64,000 bases of DNA from Prolixibacteraceae bacterium. Lineage in GTDB: Bacteria; Bacteroidota; Bacteroidia; Bacteroidales; Prolixibacteraceae. The position numbers were made by a program, and so were the translations under genes. Position 1 is the stretch's first letter, and every line of letters starts with the position of its first letter. The notes below the pieces were generated by a model. It was not told the origin of the DNA and did not search any database. It saw nothing but the letters and a program-made list of their open reading frames with translations. The stretch covers positions 1-64,000 of the forward strand of contig JAIOZY010000007.1 of assembly GCA_021740385.1 (NCBI GenBank), given 5' to 3'. This document shows, one piece after another, positions 35,977-47,300 of this stretch.

Positions 35977-36734
35977 ATGGCAATAAAAGCCATAAGTAAA
36001 AAACCAATTAGCAGGAAAGTAAATTTCTGATACCTGAATTTGCCGTTTTCAAAAACATCTTTAATAATTTCAAAAACGGCTATATATAGAAAAGTACCTG
36101 CTGCAAGGGCATCGAAAATGGCTTCAAACCAAACCGACATCCTGCTGCTTTCAATGTTGTCGAGTACTGTGCCTATTACAATTCCGATGGGGGTCATAAT
36201 TGAAAAAAACAGAATGGTTTTAATGATCAGCTTTTTATTGATATTATCATTCACCAGGTTAACCCCCAGCGCGAAAGAGGCCGATCCCTTATGCGCGATG
36301 ATGGCAATAAAAATGACCGTACCCGAAATGATTGTAGATTCAAGCCCAAGCGACATGCCGGCTATTATGCTGTGAATAGATAGCACAATGAGCAGGATTA
36401 GCGGGAATTTATTTTTACTGCTGTTCAGTATTTCAGCGCTTTCCTTTTGCGCAATCACACGTTCGAGTGCAAGGATGAAAATGAAGCCAATACCTGAAAT
36501 AAAAGCAGCAAGCGGGAATTCAAAACTTAATTTAAGCGATGAAAAATTCTCCATGGCATCGGGCAGCAGGTGCATGAGCCCGGCGCCAAGGAAGACCCCT
36601 CCGGCAAAGGCATTGCCAAATGTTAACCCCTTGCCCCCTTTTGTAATCCTTTTTCCAAGCGGAATGAAGCCGCCGGTTATTCCCGCTGCAATGATAAAAA
36701 TAACACTTAGAATTTTAAATCCGATGATGCCCAT
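35967..36734 (-). CDS. ZIP family divalent metal transporter
   Basis: 255 aa with about eight TM segments, the ZIP topology. TM2 carries HLLPDAMENF, TM4 SIHSIIAGMSLGLE and TM5 AHKGSASFALGV; these histidines and acids line the metal path in ZIP proteins. It would import Zn, Fe or related ions across the inner membrane, though bidirectional members exist. It is the last gene on the same strand as the Cus-type efflux genes (61 nt downstream of the adaptor gene), so it may be co-transcribed in a metal-homeostasis unit. Confidence 0.88.
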   Translation of the reverse strand: MGIIGFKILSVIFIIAAGITGGFIPLGKRITKGGKGLTFGNAFAGGVFLGAGLMHLLPDAMENFSSLKLSFEFPLAAFISGIGFIFILALERVIAQKESAEILNSSKNKFPLILLIVLSIHSIIAGMSLGLESTIISGTVIFIAIIAHKGSASFALGVNLVNDNINKKLIIKTILFFSIMTPIGIVIGTVLDNIESSRMSVWFEAIFDALAAGTFLYIAVFEIIKDVFENGKFRYQKFTFLLIGFLLMAFIAIYA

Positions 36735-36795
36735 GATTTGAATAATTTAAGTTCAATTGTTCCGAAATTTCAGATGCATTTTTTAAATTATAAAA

Positions 36796-38607
36796 TTATT
36801 TAATTTTGTTGGTGACCTCTCCGCAAGTGAGCATTGAACTCCCAAAGTATGGATTTCTTATTTCCTTTTCCGAGCTCAGCCAGTCGGCTCCTTTGTTGTC
36901 ATCGGCCATGGGGCAATGCTGCACGTAAATGGTTTCGTCAAGTGGTGTGAATGTGTTGGTCATTTCAATCATCGGTACAGAAACCGATTGAAAGGCCTTA
37001 CGCAGTTGCTCTATGTCGGAAAAATGCTGAACATGCTCTAAATTATTGCTTAGCTTCCCTTGATAATCCATCCAGACATTGTGGGCATCGCCTTTAAACA
37101 GGCCCATGTTGATTTTGTCCAATGCTGATTTCATGTCTGTTGCATTTTTTTGAGCTTCTGCGAAGCTGTCATTTGTAAGGGCATCTTTCCATTGTAGGTA
37201 AGATGTGTACAGGGGCTGTAAAGCTTCTTTAGCCTGTTTGTCGATGGACAAAGTTTTTGAAACTGTAGGTTTGGGTGTTATGGTTTGTTCTTCTTCTGAC
37301 TCACTACTTCCCATGTTCATTCCACCATGATTATGCCCTGTTATTAACTGCCCTCCGCCTTCGGGGCTCATCATACTGGGTTTACCGGCTAACTGGGCAG
37401 CGGCATCTATACTGAACGTGCCGTTTACTGCAATTTCTTCCCCCTCCATTAAACCAGCTTCAACCACATAACTATTTCCTAATGCAGAACCCAAAGTTAT
37501 TTCACGCATGATGAAATTAACTCCTTGTTCCGAATTTGTTTTCACATACACCACTGAGCGTTTGCCCGTCCACATTACGGCTGTTTTTGGTACAACAATC
37601 GAATTTGATTTGTTTGCCAACTTAGCCTGAACCAACCCCGAAGCAAACATCTCAGGTTTTAGCTTTCCGTTTGAGTTGTTATATTCCACTCTTGCTTTTG
37701 CCACTCTTGTTTCAGGGTCAATTACGGGGTCGATATAGGAGATGGTCCCCTCAAAACTTCCGCCTGGCATAGAGGCTACTGAGAATTCTACTTTGTCGCC
37801 GGTTTTTACCCATGGTATGTCCGATTCATACACATCAAATAATACCCATACTTTAGAAAGGTTGGCCATTTGATAAATCGTTTCACCTTCGCGAAGATAA
37901 TCGCCGGGATTTATCAGTTTTGCTGTTACAAAACCGGAAATGTCAGCTTGTACAGGAAATTCATCCTTTGTCGTTCCCGAATTCAGTATTTCTTCAATTT
38001 GTTTATCCGACAGTTTCCAGTTTTTTAATTTTTCTTTTGCAGCTTCAAATAACTGGGGCTGGCTTTCGGCTATTTTCTGTGCCTCAAATAGCTCTTCCTG
38101 TGCGGTAACCAACTCGGGTGAATAGATGTATGCAATGGTTTGTCCTTTATTCACAAATTCACCGGTAAAATTCACCATCAATTTTTCAATTCTGCCCGGA
38201 ATATGCGATGATTGTGAATACACCAAACGTTCATCGGCCTGTACTTTCCCGTTAAGGCGGACTTGTTTAACCGGATTTGTTGAGCCAACAATGGCCGTAC
38301 TCACATTAGCCAGCTGCATTGCAGTTGCCGACATACTTATGGCGTTGGGGTCAATATCGGCATTTTGGTCATCCTCCAACGGGATTAAATCCATACCGCA
38401 AATGGGGCAGTCGCCCGGCTCGTTTTGACGAATCTGTGGGTGCATGGAGCAAGTCCATACCGTCTCGCCGTTTATTTCCGTTTTAACATGTTCGTGGTCA
38501 TCGTGAGAATTACTTTTATTCCCTCCAAACAGTAACCATCCTGCCAGCAAGCCAACAACAAGTGTTGCTGTGGCAATGAATATTGTTTTTTTATCTATTG
38601 TTTTCAT
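36796..38607 (-). CDS. cusB: CusB-type RND efflux periplasmic adaptor with heavy-metal-binding domain
   Basis: 603 aa. TM anchor (about 9-28); a heavy-metal-binding YHS-like module (about 50-78: WTCSMHPQIRQNEPGDCP then CGMDLIPL); then the membrane-fusion-protein core with a barrel-sandwich/hairpin (VNKGQTIAYIYSPELVTAQEELFEAQ) and beta-barrel (VLFDVYESDIPWVKTGD). A C-terminal DUF3347-like domain (about 450-600) ends in CPMADDNKGADWLSSEKEIR with a late Cys. It links the RND pump to the TolC-like channel and probably receives Cu(I)/Ag(I). One base separates it from the TolC gene. Confidence 0.92.
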   Translation of the reverse strand: MKTIDKKTIFIATATLVVGLLAGWLLFGGNKSNSHDDHEHVKTEINGETVWTCSMHPQIRQNEPGDCPICGMDLIPLEDDQNADIDPNAISMSATAMQLANVSTAIVGSTNPVKQVRLNGKVQADERLVYSQSSHIPGRIEKLMVNFTGEFVNKGQTIAYIYSPELVTAQEELFEAQKIAESQPQLFEAAKEKLKNWKLSDKQIEEILNSGTTKDEFPVQADISGFVTAKLINPGDYLREGETIYQMANLSKVWVLFDVYESDIPWVKTGDKVEFSVASMPGGSFEGTISYIDPVIDPETRVAKARVEYNNSNGKLKPEMFASGLVQAKLANKSNSIVVPKTAVMWTGKRSVVYVKTNSEQGVNFIMREITLGSALGNSYVVEAGLMEGEEIAVNGTFSIDAAAQLAGKPSMMSPEGGGQLITGHNHGGMNMGSSESEEEQTITPKPTVSKTLSIDKQAKEALQPLYTSYLQWKDALTNDSFAEAQKNATDMKSALDKINMGLFKGDAHNVWMDYQGKLSNNLEHVQHFSDIEQLRKAFQSVSVPMIEMTNTFTPLDETIYVQHCPMADDNKGADWLSSEKEIRNPYFGSSMLTCGEVTNKIK

Positions 38608-38608
38608 T

Positions 38609-39841
38609 TTAATACGATTTTGATGTTAAGTAATTGATTTTTGCAACGGCAATATGGTATTGAACCAAAGCGGTTGCGCTCATCTTCTGATATTTCAGTA
38701 ATTGTTGCTGCATTCGCAACACCTCCTCAAACTCCTTCCCTGAATTTCCATATAAGGTGAAAAGCAGGTTTAACGATTGTTGTGAGGTTTGGATTTGTTG
38801 TTCGTAAAGTGATATTAGCTGCAACTGTTGTTGAACCTGAAACCAAACCATTTCATATTCAGAAAGGAGGGTATTTGTTACTTCCTTTTTTTGTAGCGTA
38901 TAGCTTTCCTGCATCAGTTGGGCTTCTTTAACCGAAGCAGCGTATTTTTTCCTGAAGATGGGAATACCAATACTCACCATCGGCATAAATAAATCTTTGC
39001 CGTTATCGGAAATAGAAACATCAGTGCGTTCACCAACCAATACATAATCCAAGCCTAAACCCAATTTTGGCATACCCTGCTTTTGGGCAACAATCTCTGC
39101 TGCCTTGTTTGCCTGTAATTTTAAATCCAGTGCTTTTAATTTTGGATTGGCAGCAATCAGTGAATCTTTCCTGAAATTATCGGCAAGAATTTCGGTTTTT
39201 AATGAGTCGCTGATTTGTACTGTTTCATTTTCCGGCCTGTTTAAAAGCTTATTGAAAGTTGTTAGTAAAGGTTTTTCTTTATCTCTCAGAATATCAAGAT
39301 TGGTTCGTGCATCTTTCAGCATAATATCCACCCGCAGCACATCCACCATAGTGCCGGTCCCGTTTTTAAACTTTTGGGTTGCGATTGTTTTGTATGATTC
39401 CAGGATGCTGATATTTTCCATTTCAATACGAATCCAATCGTTTAACTCGTATAATGGATAATAGGCGGAAGCCACTTGTAAATAAAGTCTGTTTCTGGCA
39501 TCAATAAAGCTTTGAAACTTTGCTTCGGCCATTAATGCAGCCACATTGCCTTGTGCTTTTAATGTACCAAACCATGGGAACATTTGCGTTAGCGAGAACT
39601 TCGCTTGTTGCGGCCCTACACGTGTTTCTGACGGAGAGATAAAATACCCGAAAGAAAACGTCGGGTCGGGCAGGGTACTCACCTGTGGCACTTTCTGTAA
39701 AGCAGCCTCGTATTCTTTGTAGACAGCCTGTAAACCCGGATTATTTTCTGCGGCTATTTTGAAATAATCGTCCAGCGTTTGAGCAAAGCTTAAGTTGCCA
39801 AACAATAGTGTTGCTGTTATTATTGCTATATATCGGTTCAT
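38609..39841 (-). CDS. cusC: TolC/CusC-family outer-membrane efflux channel
   Basis: 410 aa with signal peptide (1-20). Two long alpha-helical repeats typical of outer-membrane efflux proteins are visible (AALMAEAKFQSFIDARNRLY and EAQLMQESYTLQKKEVTNTL). It forms the outer-membrane duct of a tripartite metal efflux complex. Its start overlaps the stop of the RND gene by 4 nt (39838-39841), so translation is coupled. Confidence 0.9.
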   Translation of the reverse strand: MNRYIAIITATLLFGNLSFAQTLDDYFKIAAENNPGLQAVYKEYEAALQKVPQVSTLPDPTFSFGYFISPSETRVGPQQAKFSLTQMFPWFGTLKAQGNVAALMAEAKFQSFIDARNRLYLQVASAYYPLYELNDWIRIEMENISILESYKTIATQKFKNGTGTMVDVLRVDIMLKDARTNLDILRDKEKPLLTTFNKLLNRPENETVQISDSLKTEILADNFRKDSLIAANPKLKALDLKLQANKAAEIVAQKQGMPKLGLGLDYVLVGERTDVSISDNGKDLFMPMVSIGIPIFRKKYAASVKEAQLMQESYTLQKKEVTNTLLSEYEMVWFQVQQQLQLISLYEQQIQTSQQSLNLLFTLYGNSGKEFEEVLRMQQQLLKYQKMSATALVQYHIAVAKINYLTSKSY

Positions 39842-42800
39842 GATTTCGATTTTTTAAGTTTATATTCTTCACGCATACAGTAAAGCGTGGGAACAATGTA
39901 ATAGGTAATGGCAGCCACAATCATACCGCCAAAAGCCGGAATAGCCATCGGCACCATAATATCCGCACCCCGACCGGTTGATGTAAGTACCGGAAGCAAA
40001 GCAATGATGGTAGTTGTGGTGGTCATTACAGCAGGTCTTATTCTTCGCTCTCCGGCTTCCACAACGGCTGCCCGTATTTCTTCTATTGATTTTGTCCGGT
40101 TGCGTTGGAAGCTTTGGTCAAGATACGTCCCCATCAAAACCCCGTCATCGGTTGCCAATCCAAAAAGGGCAATAAAACCTACCCAAACGGCCACACTCAG
40201 GTTGACGGTGTTCATCTGAAAAAGCTCCCGTATATTTGTTCCAAAAACAGTAAAATCAGCAAACCAGCCTTGTCCGTAAAGCCAAAGCATGATAAAACCA
40301 CCGCTAAATGCCATTGCTACCCCGGTAAAAATCATAAGCGAAGTTGTAACCGATTTGAATTGAAAGTAGAGTATCAGGAAGATGATTAAAAACACAATCG
40401 GAACAATAATGCTCAGGCGATTTTCGGCACGCACCTGGTTTTCATAACTTCCGGAAAACTTGTAATTCACCCCTGCCGGAACAATTAATTCACCTGCATC
40501 AATTTTTTGCTGGATCATTTCCTGTGCATCGTTTACCACATCTACCTCGGCAAAACCTTCCCTTTTATCAAACAGCACATAACCTACCAGAAAAGTATTC
40601 TCACTCTTAATGGCTTGTGGCCCACGCACATATTCAATATCAACCAATTGTTTTAAAGGGATTTGTGCTAATGTAGGTGTTGGAATTAGAATATTCCCAA
40701 GCGATTCGGGGTCGTCACGTAACTCTCGCGGATAACGCACCCGTATGGGAAAGCGCTCACGTCCCTCAACCGTTGATGATATTTTCATTCCACCGATTGC
40801 GGTTTCGATGGTCTGTTGCACATCTTCCACATTCAATCCATAACGCGAAATTTCATCACGGTTGATGTTTAGGTGTATATAAGGTTTCCCCACAATACGG
40901 TCGGCAAAGGCAGCCTCGGCTTTCACCGAAGGTACTTGTTTCAGAATTCCTTCTAACTTCATACCAAATTCCTCGATGGTGTTGAGGTCAGGACCATACA
41001 CTTTGATGCCCATTGGAGCCCTCATCCCGGTCTGCAACATAACCAAACGGGTTTCGATGGGTTGCAGTTTAGGGGCAGAGGTAACGCCGGGTATTTTAGT
41101 TACTGCAACTATTTCTTTCCAGATATCATCGGAAGAATTTATGTGTTCACGCCAGTTCCGGAAGTAGTTTCCATCTGCATCTGGTGTAAGTTCTGTTGTT
41201 GGAATGTCCCGGCTCAGTACTTCTTGGTTTGTTAGGGAATTACCATTTTTTAATATAAAACGGCCATCATTGTCGGTTTGGAACCTTTGGCGATGCCCCT
41301 TTTTATTCAGTTCATATTCCGGTTTGTAGTTGATGATGTTTTCGTACATCGAAATAGGCGCGGGGTCGAGCGCCGATTCTACCCTGCCTAACTTTCCTAC
41401 GGTAAGCTCCACCTCGGGTATGGATGAAACCAGCATATCCAATTGGCCTATCGCTTTCCGGTTGTATTCAACACCCGAGTGTGGCATTGAGGTGGGCATG
41501 AGCAAAAAGCTGCCTTCATCGAGCGATGGCATGAATTCTTTACCTATTCCGGGAAAAGCATGAGCAAGGCCCGACCAAACATTAGTAGTACGAATGTTCC
41601 AACCAATTTTGTCGGTTCCTTTTGCAATAAACCCGAAAACATTTGAGAACCCCATCCAGATATTTACAGCAAGAAGTATCAAAATAACAGGAATGAATAA
41701 AAACTTGATTTTGTTTTTTAATATCCAGCTTAGAATCCTTTTGTAGGAATACTGCAATAGTGTAAATGCACCTAAAATAAAGCCAACCAATAAGGCGACA
41801 AAAACAAAGTTGAGCAATACACTTTTACCTGCTCCTAAAGGCAGCCAGTACTTTGCCAAAAGCCATGTTACACCCACTACCGCCAAAATCAATTCAAAAT
41901 TATCTAAAGCCTTGCTGAAAAGGGGTTTTTTAAACAGTTTTTTATCTTTTATAAATGGCTTAATTAAAGGAATACTTCCAAATAAAATCAACAAAACGCC
42001 AGCCCAGGCAACACTGCTGAAAAGTCCAATAAAACCAACTACAATAAGCAGCATATTCACCCACTTGTTGTGACGGGGATTTTTAATTTTTAACCCAAAA
42101 AACCAGTGAGCCAGCGTAGGTAAAATTATAAGTGAAACTATAAGCGCCGCAACCAAAGCAAAGGTTTTGGTAAATGCCAGTGGACCGAATAATTTACCCT
42201 CGGCTGCCTGCATGGTAAAAACCGGAATAAAACTTACGATAGTAGTAGAAACGGCAGTAAGAATAGCCGAACTAACCTCTGTCGAGCCATTGTATATTGT
42301 TGTTATCAGTTTTTGTCCGGGCGGGGCTTCATCAACGTGTTTGACGATATTCTCGGAGAGAATTATGCCCAAATCGACCATCGTGCCAATGGCAATGGCG
42401 ATTCCCGACAGCGCAACAATATTGGCATCGACCCCGAAATACCGCATGGCGATAAAAACCATGAGTACAGCAATAGGCAATAAGCTTGAAATTAAAAAGG
42501 ATGCCCGCAGGTTATAAATCATTACAATAATAACCAGAATCGTAATGAGAATCTGAAGCGACAAAGCTTCTTCGAGTGTACCAAGTGTCTCATAAATCAA
42601 TTCGGAGCGGTCGTAAAACGGGACAATGGTCAGTTGACTTTCCACACCGTTTGCCAGGGTCTTTTTGGGCAGTCCGGGTGAAATCTCTGTAATTTTTTCT
42701 TTTACATTGTTAATCACCTGCAAGGGATTAGCGCCATACCGTGCGACCACCACACCACCTACTACTTCTGCACCGTCTTTGTCGAGTGCACCTCGGCGGG

Positions 42801-43662
42801 TTGCCGGACCAAGTGTAACTACACCTATATCTTTAATCCGAATGGGAACGTTATCCTGCACGGCAACCACGGCTATTTCAATATCTTCGGTCTTTTTCAC
42901 ATAACCTAAACCACGCACAAGATATTCGGCCTGATTAATCTCGATGGTTTTAGCCCCCACGTCACGGTTCGATTTCTGTACTGCCTGCATCACCTTGTGT
43001 AAAGGAATATTGTAGGCTTTCAGGGCATCCGGGTTGACATCTATCTGGTATTCCTGCACATATCCACCAATGGATGCTACCTCCGATACGCCTTCGGTTG
43101 CATTTAGTCCATATTTTACATAAAAATCCTGAACGGTGCGTATTTCATGCAAATCCCAGCCCCCAGTTGGATTTCCGTCTTTGTCACGCCCTTCAAGCGT
43201 GTACCAGTACACCTGTCCCAAAGCAGTTGCATCGGGGCCTAATGTGGGTTGAACCCCTTCGGGCAACAGCCCGGAAGGAAGCGAACTTAACTTCTCCAAA
43301 ATCCGGGAGCGTGACCAGTAAAATTCTATATCTTCATCAAAAATGATGTAGATACTGGAAAAACCAAAAATTGATGAACTTCGAATGGTCTTCACTCCGG
43401 GAATACCCAAGAGATAGGTTGTTAAGGGATAAGATATTTGGTCTTCAATATCCTGTGGCGACCGTCCGTTCCAGGGAGTAAAAACTATTTGCTGGTTTTC
43501 GCCAATATCGGGTATGGCATCTACCGGAACAGGGTCTGATGGTAAACCACCCACTTGCCAGCCAAATGGTGCAGTAACAATGCCCCATGCGATTAACACT
43601 GTGAGGACAAGCATGGTGACCAATTTGTTCTCTAAAAAATATTTGATGAACTTATTGAGCAT
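39838..43662 (-). CDS. cusA: CusA/CzcA-family heavy-metal efflux RND transporter
   Basis: 1274 aa, longer than the ~1040-aa proteobacterial CusA because of an extra hydrophobic insert (about 520-660, several added TM segments) and a longer second periplasmic loop. Family motifs include the N-terminal PVDAIPDIGENQQIVFTPW, GEVYWYTLEG-like GQVYWYTLEGRD, TMVDLGIILSENIVKH and LVMLQTGMRAPMGIKVYG. It uses the proton gradient to export Cu, Ag or related ions. The long form is common in Bacteroidota. First of a cusA-cusC-cusB order. Confidence 0.93.
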   Translation of the reverse strand: MLNKFIKYFLENKLVTMLVLTVLIAWGIVTAPFGWQVGGLPSDPVPVDAIPDIGENQQIVFTPWNGRSPQDIEDQISYPLTTYLLGIPGVKTIRSSSIFGFSSIYIIFDEDIEFYWSRSRILEKLSSLPSGLLPEGVQPTLGPDATALGQVYWYTLEGRDKDGNPTGGWDLHEIRTVQDFYVKYGLNATEGVSEVASIGGYVQEYQIDVNPDALKAYNIPLHKVMQAVQKSNRDVGAKTIEINQAEYLVRGLGYVKKTEDIEIAVVAVQDNVPIRIKDIGVVTLGPATRRGALDKDGAEVVGGVVVARYGANPLQVINNVKEKITEISPGLPKKTLANGVESQLTIVPFYDRSELIYETLGTLEEALSLQILITILVIIVMIYNLRASFLISSLLPIAVLMVFIAMRYFGVDANIVALSGIAIAIGTMVDLGIILSENIVKHVDEAPPGQKLITTIYNGSTEVSSAILTAVSTTIVSFIPVFTMQAAEGKLFGPLAFTKTFALVAALIVSLIILPTLAHWFFGLKIKNPRHNKWVNMLLIVVGFIGLFSSVAWAGVLLILFGSIPLIKPFIKDKKLFKKPLFSKALDNFELILAVVGVTWLLAKYWLPLGAGKSVLLNFVFVALLVGFILGAFTLLQYSYKRILSWILKNKIKFLFIPVILILLAVNIWMGFSNVFGFIAKGTDKIGWNIRTTNVWSGLAHAFPGIGKEFMPSLDEGSFLLMPTSMPHSGVEYNRKAIGQLDMLVSSIPEVELTVGKLGRVESALDPAPISMYENIINYKPEYELNKKGHRQRFQTDNDGRFILKNGNSLTNQEVLSRDIPTTELTPDADGNYFRNWREHINSSDDIWKEIVAVTKIPGVTSAPKLQPIETRLVMLQTGMRAPMGIKVYGPDLNTIEEFGMKLEGILKQVPSVKAEAAFADRIVGKPYIHLNINRDEISRYGLNVEDVQQTIETAIGGMKISSTVEGRERFPIRVRYPRELRDDPESLGNILIPTPTLAQIPLKQLVDIEYVRGPQAIKSENTFLVGYVLFDKREGFAEVDVVNDAQEMIQQKIDAGELIVPAGVNYKFSGSYENQVRAENRLSIIVPIVFLIIFLILYFQFKSVTTSLMIFTGVAMAFSGGFIMLWLYGQGWFADFTVFGTNIRELFQMNTVNLSVAVWVGFIALFGLATDDGVLMGTYLDQSFQRNRTKSIEEIRAAVVEAGERRIRPAVMTTTTTIIALLPVLTSTGRGADIMVPMAIPAFGGMIVAAITYYIVPTLYCMREEYKLKKSKS

Positions 43663-43674
43663 AACATAATTATA

Positions 43675-43760
43675 TTAAAATGACTAATGAACTTTGTAAA
43701 GATGTAACACACCAATACCCATGCTAATAACTGTAGCATGGGGTTATTAGTTCATTTTAA
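43675..43760. terminator. Large hairpin between the HYC_CC_PP-like gene and cusA
   Basis: CCCATGCTA (43718-43726) pairs perfectly with TAGCATGGG (43734-43742) across a 7-nt loop. Outer arms TTAAAATGACTAAT (43675-43688) and ATTAGTTCATTTTAA (43746-43760) pair with one bulge. It sits right after the upstream gene's stop. There is no strong U-tract on the minus strand, so it may be an RNA-processing or partial termination site rather than a classical terminator. Confidence 0.45.
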
Positions 43761-43762
43761 AA

Positions 43763-44191
43763 TCAAATCAGGAAGGTTTGAAAAAGCACCTGAACGTCTT
43801 TTTCAAGAGATGGTGAAATATAATCAGTATAAAACTGATGTGTTGTTCTTGGACGTATATCCAAGTTCAATAAAGAATAAAGAAATGCAACTGCAAAATC
43901 ATCATTGAAAACTGTTTGAGTAGCATCTTTTACAAAATCATCTGTACTTTGGATAGTATGAAATTCATTTTGGCAGCAAGGAAATTTATTGAAACTTACC
44001 TGATTATTATTGGTATGTTCAGAATCATCGCAGGACTTTTCTGTTTCCATCATGTCACAGCCCAAATGTGTTTCGCCAAAGATTATCTTAGACTCAACGG
44101 CTTCGCCACCACAAAAGTGTGTTCCCATGGTCAAATACATATGGCTTGACAAAAGGATAAAAGATAATAATGTGGATATACTTTTTTTCAT
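43763..44191 (-). CDS. HYC_CC_PP-like small exported protein
   Basis: 142 aa with signal peptide (about 1-22). It contains THFCGG (His-Phe-Cys near 25-28), a Cys-rich middle (LGCDMMETEKSCDD and FPCCQNEF) and a proline-containing C-terminus, in the order of the Bacteroidota HYC_CC_PP family often found beside Cus-type efflux genes. The Cys and Met residues suggest periplasmic metal binding. It is the first gene of the minus-strand cus group, 100 nt upstream of cusA. Function is inferred from context. Confidence 0.7.
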   Translation of the reverse strand: MKKSISTLLSFILLSSHMYLTMGTHFCGGEAVESKIIFGETHLGCDMMETEKSCDDSEHTNNNQVSFNKFPCCQNEFHTIQSTDDFVKDATQTVFNDDFAVAFLYSLLNLDIRPRTTHQFYTDYISPSLEKDVQVLFQTFLI

Positions 44192-44397
44192 TTGTTAATT
44201 AATAACATAAAAGCATGTAAAAAAGTTTTAAATAATTATTTTTTTAAAAGAATCCAATCTATTATTTTTTGTAAACGATATAAATATTTGTTATTTCAAT
44301 CAGTCTTTTCTTAATCAGTTCAAGCAAAATCAAGGACTAATGTAGAATTTGGAAAGACAAGGATGCACAGCCAGGAACAGTATCAGGAACTTAGCCA

Positions 44398-47300
44398 CTA
44401 CTTATACTCGTTCCAGCTCTTTATGGTCAGGTCTTCCAAATTGTATTTGCAAAACGCGTAAATAAATGCGCTGGCAACACGGGCATTGGTAATGAGCGGG
44501 ATGTTAAAGTCGATGGCATTACGCCGAATGCGGTAACCGTTACTCAGTTCCCGGCGGGTATAGTCCTTCGGGATGTTGATCACCAAATCGAGTTTCTTTT
44601 CCTTAATGTAATCAATGGTGTTGGGCTTACGGTCCTCTTCATCGGGCCAGTGCAGGCGGGTGCACTCGATGTTGTTGTCGCGGAAATAGCGGTGTGTTCC
44701 TTCGGTGGCAAACAGGTTGTAGCCTTTATCGACCAGCATTTGGGCCGATTTGAGCAGCTCGAGTTTCGAGCGTGCCGGCCCCGATGAGATCAGGATATTC
44801 TTTTTTGGTGCATGGTAACCTACCGAGAGCATTGATTTCATTATGGCTTCGTAATACGTGTCGCCAATGCAGGCAACCTCGCCGGTCGAACTCATGTCAA
44901 CGCCCAGTACCGGGTCGGCATTCAGCAGGCGGTGGAACGAGAATTGTGGTGCCTTAATACCAATGTGGTCAAGTTCGAACAACGATTTGTCGGGCTTAAT
45001 GTAAGGTATGCCCAGCATCACTTTCGTGGCCAGTTCAATCAGGTTCAGTTTCATAACCTTTGAAACGAACGGGAAACTGCGTGAGGCACGCAGGTTGCAT
45101 TCAATTACCTTAATATCGTTGTCTTTGGCAAGCAACTGCATGTTGAACGGTCCTGATATTTCGAGCCCTTTGGCCACTTCGCGCGAAATACGTTTTACCC
45201 GTCGAATGGTTTCGATGTACAGTTTTTGTGGTGGGAAAACCATGGTGGCATCGCCCGAGTGCACGCCGGCAAATTCAACGTGTTCCGATATGGCATACGC
45301 TACAATTTCACCTTTGTCTGCCACGGCATCAATTTCAATTTCCTTGGCCTGTTCAATGAATTCGGTTACAACCACCGGGTGTTCTTTCGATACATCGGCG
45401 GCAAGTTCCAGGAAGTGCTCAAGCTGGTCGGCGTTGGAGACAACGTTCATAGCAGCGCCCGATAGCACGTATGACGGGCGTATAAGCACGGGGAAGCCCA
45501 CTTCGTCGATAAAGTTATGAATTTCATCAATGGTTGAAAGTTCCCTCCAACGAGGTTGGTCAACATTGATTTTATCAAGCAGTGTTGAAAATTTCTGGCG
45601 GTCTTCGGCATTGTCAATTTTTAGGGCCGATGTGCCCAGAACGGGCATATTCTGGCGGTGTAGTTTTATGGCCAGGTTGTTGGGTATTTGCCCACCCACC
45701 GAAACAATGGTGCCGCGGGGCTGTTCCATGTCAACGATGTCCATAACCCGTTCAAACGACAATTCATCGAAGTAAAGGCGGTCGCAGTTATCGTAGTCGG
45801 TACTTACGGTTTCGGGGTTGTAGTTAATCATTATCGAACGTAATCCCTCTTTTCTGATTGTGTTTACGGCATTTACGCTACACCAGTCGAACTCAACCGA
45901 TGAGCCAATGCGGTATGCACCCGATCCAAGTACGATAACTGATTGTCCATCGTGTTGGAACTCAACATCGTTTTCAGCAGCATTGTAGGTAATGTAAAGG
46001 TAGTTGGTCATGGCCGGATATTCACCGGCCAGTGTGTCGATTTGTTTCACGAACGGCAAAATGCCTTTTGCTTTACGGTGTTCGCGTACCTCAATCATTT
46101 TTTTCTCCATTTGAGAAGCAGATGGTTTAAGTACCATGCGTGCAATCTGAAAGTCGGAAAAGCCGTATTTTTTAGCCTGCAGAAGGGTTTCTTCCGGTAG
46201 TGCGTCAAGTGAACTGTGCGTGCTTAATTCACAACTCAGCTTGAAAATGTTTTGCAGTTTTTGAATAAACCAACGATCAATCTTCGTTTTCTGGTAAATG
46301 TCTTCAACCGAGTAATCTTTGTTAAAAGCTTCGGCAATGGCAAATATGCGCCGGTCGGTGGGATTCACCAGTTCTTCTTCAATGGTTTCAATTGTAATTT
46401 CTTCGGTGTTTCCAACAAAGCCGTGCATGCCCAAACCGATCATCCGGAGCCCTTTTTGGATGGCTTCTTCAAAATTACGCCCAATCGACATGATTTCACC
46501 TACCGATTTCATCGAACTGCCAATTTGTTTCGATACGCCCGAAAATTTGTTCAGGTCCCAACGTGGAATTTTACAAACCACGTAATCGAGGGCGGGTTCG
46601 AAGCAGGCCGTGGTTACTTTAGTAACGGTATTTTTCAATTCGTGCAAACCATAGCCCAGTCCCAGTTTGGCGGCAATAAAGGCCAAGGGGTAGCCGGTTG
46701 CTTTGGAAGCGAGCGCCGAGGAGCGGCTTAAACGGGCATTTACTTCAATAACCCGGTAATCTTCACTGAAGGGGTCGAGGGCAAACTGCACGTTGCATTC
46801 GCCCACCACACCAATGCGGCGGATGATGCGTATTGAAAGTTCGCGCAGCTTGTGGTATTCTTTGTTGGTAAGTGTTTGCGATGGTGCCACAACAATACTT
46901 TCGCCGGTGTGTATGCCCAGCGGGTCGAAATTTTCCATGTTACACACCGTGATACAGTTGTCGTACTGGTCGCGCACCACTTCGTATTCCACCTCTTTCC
47001 AGCCTTTAATCGATTCTTCGATCAGGATTTGTGGCGAGTACGAGAAAGCATTTGAAGCCCTTATTTCCAGTTCCTGCATGTTTGAACAAAAACCGCTGCC
47101 CAATCCGCCAAGGGTATAAGCTGCCCTGATGATGATGGGGAATCCGATCTTTTCAACGGCATTTTTTGCTTCCTCCATATTTTTGCAGGCAATGCTTGCC
47201 GGGGTTTTAACATCGATACTTTTCAGGATGTTTGCAAAAATATCGCGGTCTTCGGTATCGATGATCGATTGTACGGGTGTGCCAAGTACTTCGATGTTGT

